DNA from: an uncultured Parabacteroides sp.
GTDB taxonomy: Bacteria; Bacteroidota; Bacteroidia; Bacteroidales; Tannerellaceae
Direction: 5' to 3'
NCBI GenBank assembly: GCA_934718155.1
Contig: CAKUZF010000003.1
Location: 33,377 to 97,376, forward strand
DNA: 64,000 nt
Below are positions 62,411 through 64,000 of the stretch, piece by piece (position 1 is the stretch's first letter; each line of letters starts with the position of its first letter). The notes under the pieces are model-generated. The model saw only the letters and a program-made list of their open reading frames with translations, did not search any database and was not told where the DNA came from. The position numbers and the translations under genes are program-made.

Positions 62411-63703
62411 ATGGAATTTTCAATCAAGAAGACGATCGCTTCCAATCTGTTCGCAATGGGAGCGCTCTCACTGGCTTTCATGGCCAGCTGCGACAGCCAA
62501 GCGCCTAACACGCTGACGGAGGCTGAGGTTGCCGACGGATGGACTCTCCTGTTCGACGGACAGACAATGAATGGCTGGAAGGATTACAACGGCACAACGC
62601 TGACCGAGCCGTGGCACGTGGTGGATGGCTGCATCCAGGCGAAGGGCGACGGCAGCGACGCAAGCGGCTATATCGTGACCGACAAGGAGTATGAGAACTT
62701 CGAGCTCTCTTGGGATTGGAAGCTCTCTAAGGGCGGCAACAGCGGCATGCTGTATCACGTCGTGGAGCGTCCGCAATACGCCGTGCCCTACGTAACCGGC
62801 CCCGAGTATCAGCTGATCGACGAGCCCAACTTCCCCGAGCAGCTCGAGGAGTGGCAGAAGTTAGGCGTCGACTACGCCATGTATTTGCCCGACAAGTCGA
62901 AAATGAAGGTGAACCCCTACGGTGAGTGGAACAACTCGAAGATCGTGTTCGACAACGGCCACGTTGAGCACTGGCTGAACGGCGAGAAGATCGTCGAGTT
63001 CGAGGCGTGGAGCGACGACTGGCACGCACGCAAGAACAGCGGTAAGTGGGCCAACGCTCCGGAGTATGGCTTGGCCAAGAAGGGTGTGATCTGTTTGCAA
63101 GACCACGGCTATCCCGCTTCGTTCCGCAACATCAAGATCAAGGAGTTGCCCCGCAAGGCAGGCAAGGAGGTTGAGCTCTTCAACGGTACCGACCTGACGG
63201 GCTGGGAGGCTTACGGCACGGAGAAGTGGTACGTAAAAGACGGTTTGCTGGTTTGCGAGAGCGGCCCGGATAAGAAATATGGCTACTTGGCTACACGCGA
63301 CTATTACGACGATTTCGACTTGACCGTAGAGTTCAAGCAGGAGGCCGATGGCAACTCAGGCGTATTCATCCGCTCTTTCGTTGAGGAAGACGTGAAGGTA
63401 AACGGCTGGCAGGTTGAGGTTGCTCCGAAGAACCACGACACAGGCGGCATCTACGAGTCTTACGGCCGTGGCTGGCTGGTTCAGATCCCCGATGAGAAGG
63501 AGACGATCCTGAAAGAGGGCGAGTGGAACACAATGCGCATCAAGCTGCAGGGCGACCACGTTCAGACCTGGTTGAACGGCGAGCCTATGGTTGACATCCA
63601 CGACGAGAAGATTGGCGCTGGCAAGGGCCGCATCGCTTTGCAGATCCACGACGGTGGTGGCATCAAGGTGCTTTGGCGCAACTTGAAGCTGACAACGCTT
63701 TAA
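62411..63703 (+). CDS. Lipoprotein with two DUF1080 (3-keto-disaccharide hydrolase-type) domains
   Basis: The 430-residue protein has a lipobox FMASC and two concanavalin-like DUF1080 modules (about 40-245 and 250-428). Each has the pattern 'LFDG..M.GW', 'W.V.DG...', 'F.L...WK...GNSG' and 'HWLNGEKIVEFE' or 'TWLNGEPMVDIH'. Members of this family act on 3-keto glycosides produced by Gfo/Idh enzymes, by hydrolysis or elimination. A near-consensus -7 box TACTTTCG is at 62360-62367. The Gfo/Idh and TIM-barrel genes that would fit the same route are 22-27 kb away, or at 60337. Confidence 0.9.
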   Translation: MEFSIKKTIASNLFAMGALSLAFMASCDSQAPNTLTEAEVADGWTLLFDGQTMNGWKDYNGTTLTEPWHVVDGCIQAKGDGSDASGYIVTDKEYENFELSWDWKLSKGGNSGMLYHVVERPQYAVPYVTGPEYQLIDEPNFPEQLEEWQKLGVDYAMYLPDKSKMKVNPYGEWNNSKIVFDNGHVEHWLNGEKIVEFEAWSDDWHARKNSGKWANAPEYGLAKKGVICLQDHGYPASFRNIKIKELPRKAGKEVELFNGTDLTGWEAYGTEKWYVKDGLLVCESGPDKKYGYLATRDYYDDFDLTVEFKQEADGNSGVFIRSFVEEDVKVNGWQVEVAPKNHDTGGIYESYGRGWLVQIPDEKETILKEGEWNTMRIKLQGDHVQTWLNGEPMVDIHDEKIGAGKGRIALQIHDGGGIKVLWRNLKLTTL

Positions 63704-63724
63704 TTCATCGCCTCCTAATCTTTT

Positions 63725-63813
63725 TGAGACAAAAGAAGGTGTCTCAAAACGCAACCCATTCGGGCTACGCATTCAGCCCGTTTCGACGATGCGTTTTGAG
63801 GCACCTTTCTGTT
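63725..63813. other. Alternative hairpins after the DUF1080 gene
   Basis: GAGACA (from 63725) can pair with TGTCTC (about 63738-63743). The same TGTCTC belongs to the left arm of a larger, nearly perfect stem of about 19 bp (from 63732) pairing across to about 63813, with GGGCT/AGCCC inside. The two folds exclude each other. They separate the DUF1080 gene from the convergent gene at the window edge; no other gene is seen in 63704-63861. Confidence 0.55.
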
Positions 63814-63861
63814 TATCCTCGCCTCTGCCTCCCCATCCCTCCGAGGCGAGCGGCAACGGGC

Positions 63862-64000
63862 TCACAGGGGCTGCCACTCGTAGTCCATGAAGCGAAACTC
63901 GCCATGCGAGTGCTTGACCAACTGGTTCAGCATTCGCCGGGCGGCTTTGAGGCAGGGAATCTGCTCCTCGGCCATGCGGTGGAGGATGGCGGGCAGCTCG
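63862..64000 (-). CDS. C-terminal 46 residues of an unidentified protein (partial)
   Basis: On the minus strand the frame is open from the window edge to a TGA at 63862-63864. The residues read like an amphipathic helix ('ILHRMAEEQIPCLKAARRML') followed by 'FRFMDYEWQPL' at the end. The family is not recognised from so little sequence. Confidence 0.5.
   Translation of the reverse strand, partial: ELPAILHRMAEEQIPCLKAARRMLNQLVKHSHGEFRFMDYEWQPL

Overview
The window is a chromosomal segment of a Bacteroidales bacterium, most like the Porphyromonadaceae/Tannerellaceae; the genus cannot be settled from sequence alone. Evidence for the placement is the Bacteroidota promoter pattern (TTTG, about 19 bp, TAnnTTTG) upstream of many genes, weak Shine-Dalgarno sites, the rpsU-xerC-hpf-tRNA-tuf gene order, and typical families (S41 tricorn protease, DUF1080, M28 glutaminyl cyclase, Tat-exported Gfo/Idh proteins, YfhO). 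No insertion sequence, prophage, CRISPR array or rRNA was seen. Of the two edge genes, one may be the end of a fimbrial-type lipoprotein and the other is unrecognised.

Layout. 370-14877 is a minus-strand housekeeping block: rpsU-xerC-hpf, then tRNA-Thr(UGU)-tRNA-Tyr-tRNA-Thr(GGU)-tuf-tRNA-Trp-secE-nusG-rplK-rplA-rplJ-rplL-rpoB-rpoC, with an attenuator-like hairpin between rplL and rpoB. 14882-18619 holds mtnA, a cytosolic GH13 amylase and recO. 18760-26331 is a plus-strand run: tRNA-Glu, rpsT, gyrB, two tandem C26-M19 fusion peptidases (one without and one with a signal peptide), a glutaminyl-cyclase-like lipoprotein and sufE. 26332-26944 is a gene-free convergent junction with a 50-bp perfect palindrome and a 22-bp tandem repeat array. 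26945-30908 has trpS, an EamA transporter, lpdA and a small PH-like membrane protein.

31032-35234 is a tightly overlapped operon: S37 peptidase, a zinc ABC transporter binding protein and ATPase (no permease nearby), a small membrane protein and an SDR. 35358-40540 is the most unusual operon: a membrane tetraheme cytochrome fused to an FGE-like domain, a Tat-exported Gfo/Idh oxidoreductase, a Tat-exported TIM-barrel isomerase-like protein, a hemerythrin-like protein lacking several expected ligands, and a LuxR-type regulator. metG and ahcY (methionine cycle) are divergent at 42.8 kb. 44368-50165 carries glycosyltransferases and YfhO, followed by comM, a thioredoxin-like lipoprotein and pckA. 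55158-56877 has an Abi/HEPN defence gene with a structured leader and a DUF3332 lipoprotein. 57026-63703 has a tricorn-type protease, another Tat TIM-barrel protein, a TSUP transporter and a double DUF1080 lipoprotein.

Main points for follow-up: (1) 22-bp phased repeats at three convergent gene junctions, two of them sharing the same unit; (2) the 50-bp palindrome; (3) the cytochrome/Gfo-Idh/TIM operon, which with the DUF1080 gene could form a periplasmic 3-keto-glycoside system; (4) the fused gamma-glutamyl hydrolase/dipeptidase pair; (5) the Abi gene whose leader hairpin plus U-tract could be a small RNA.
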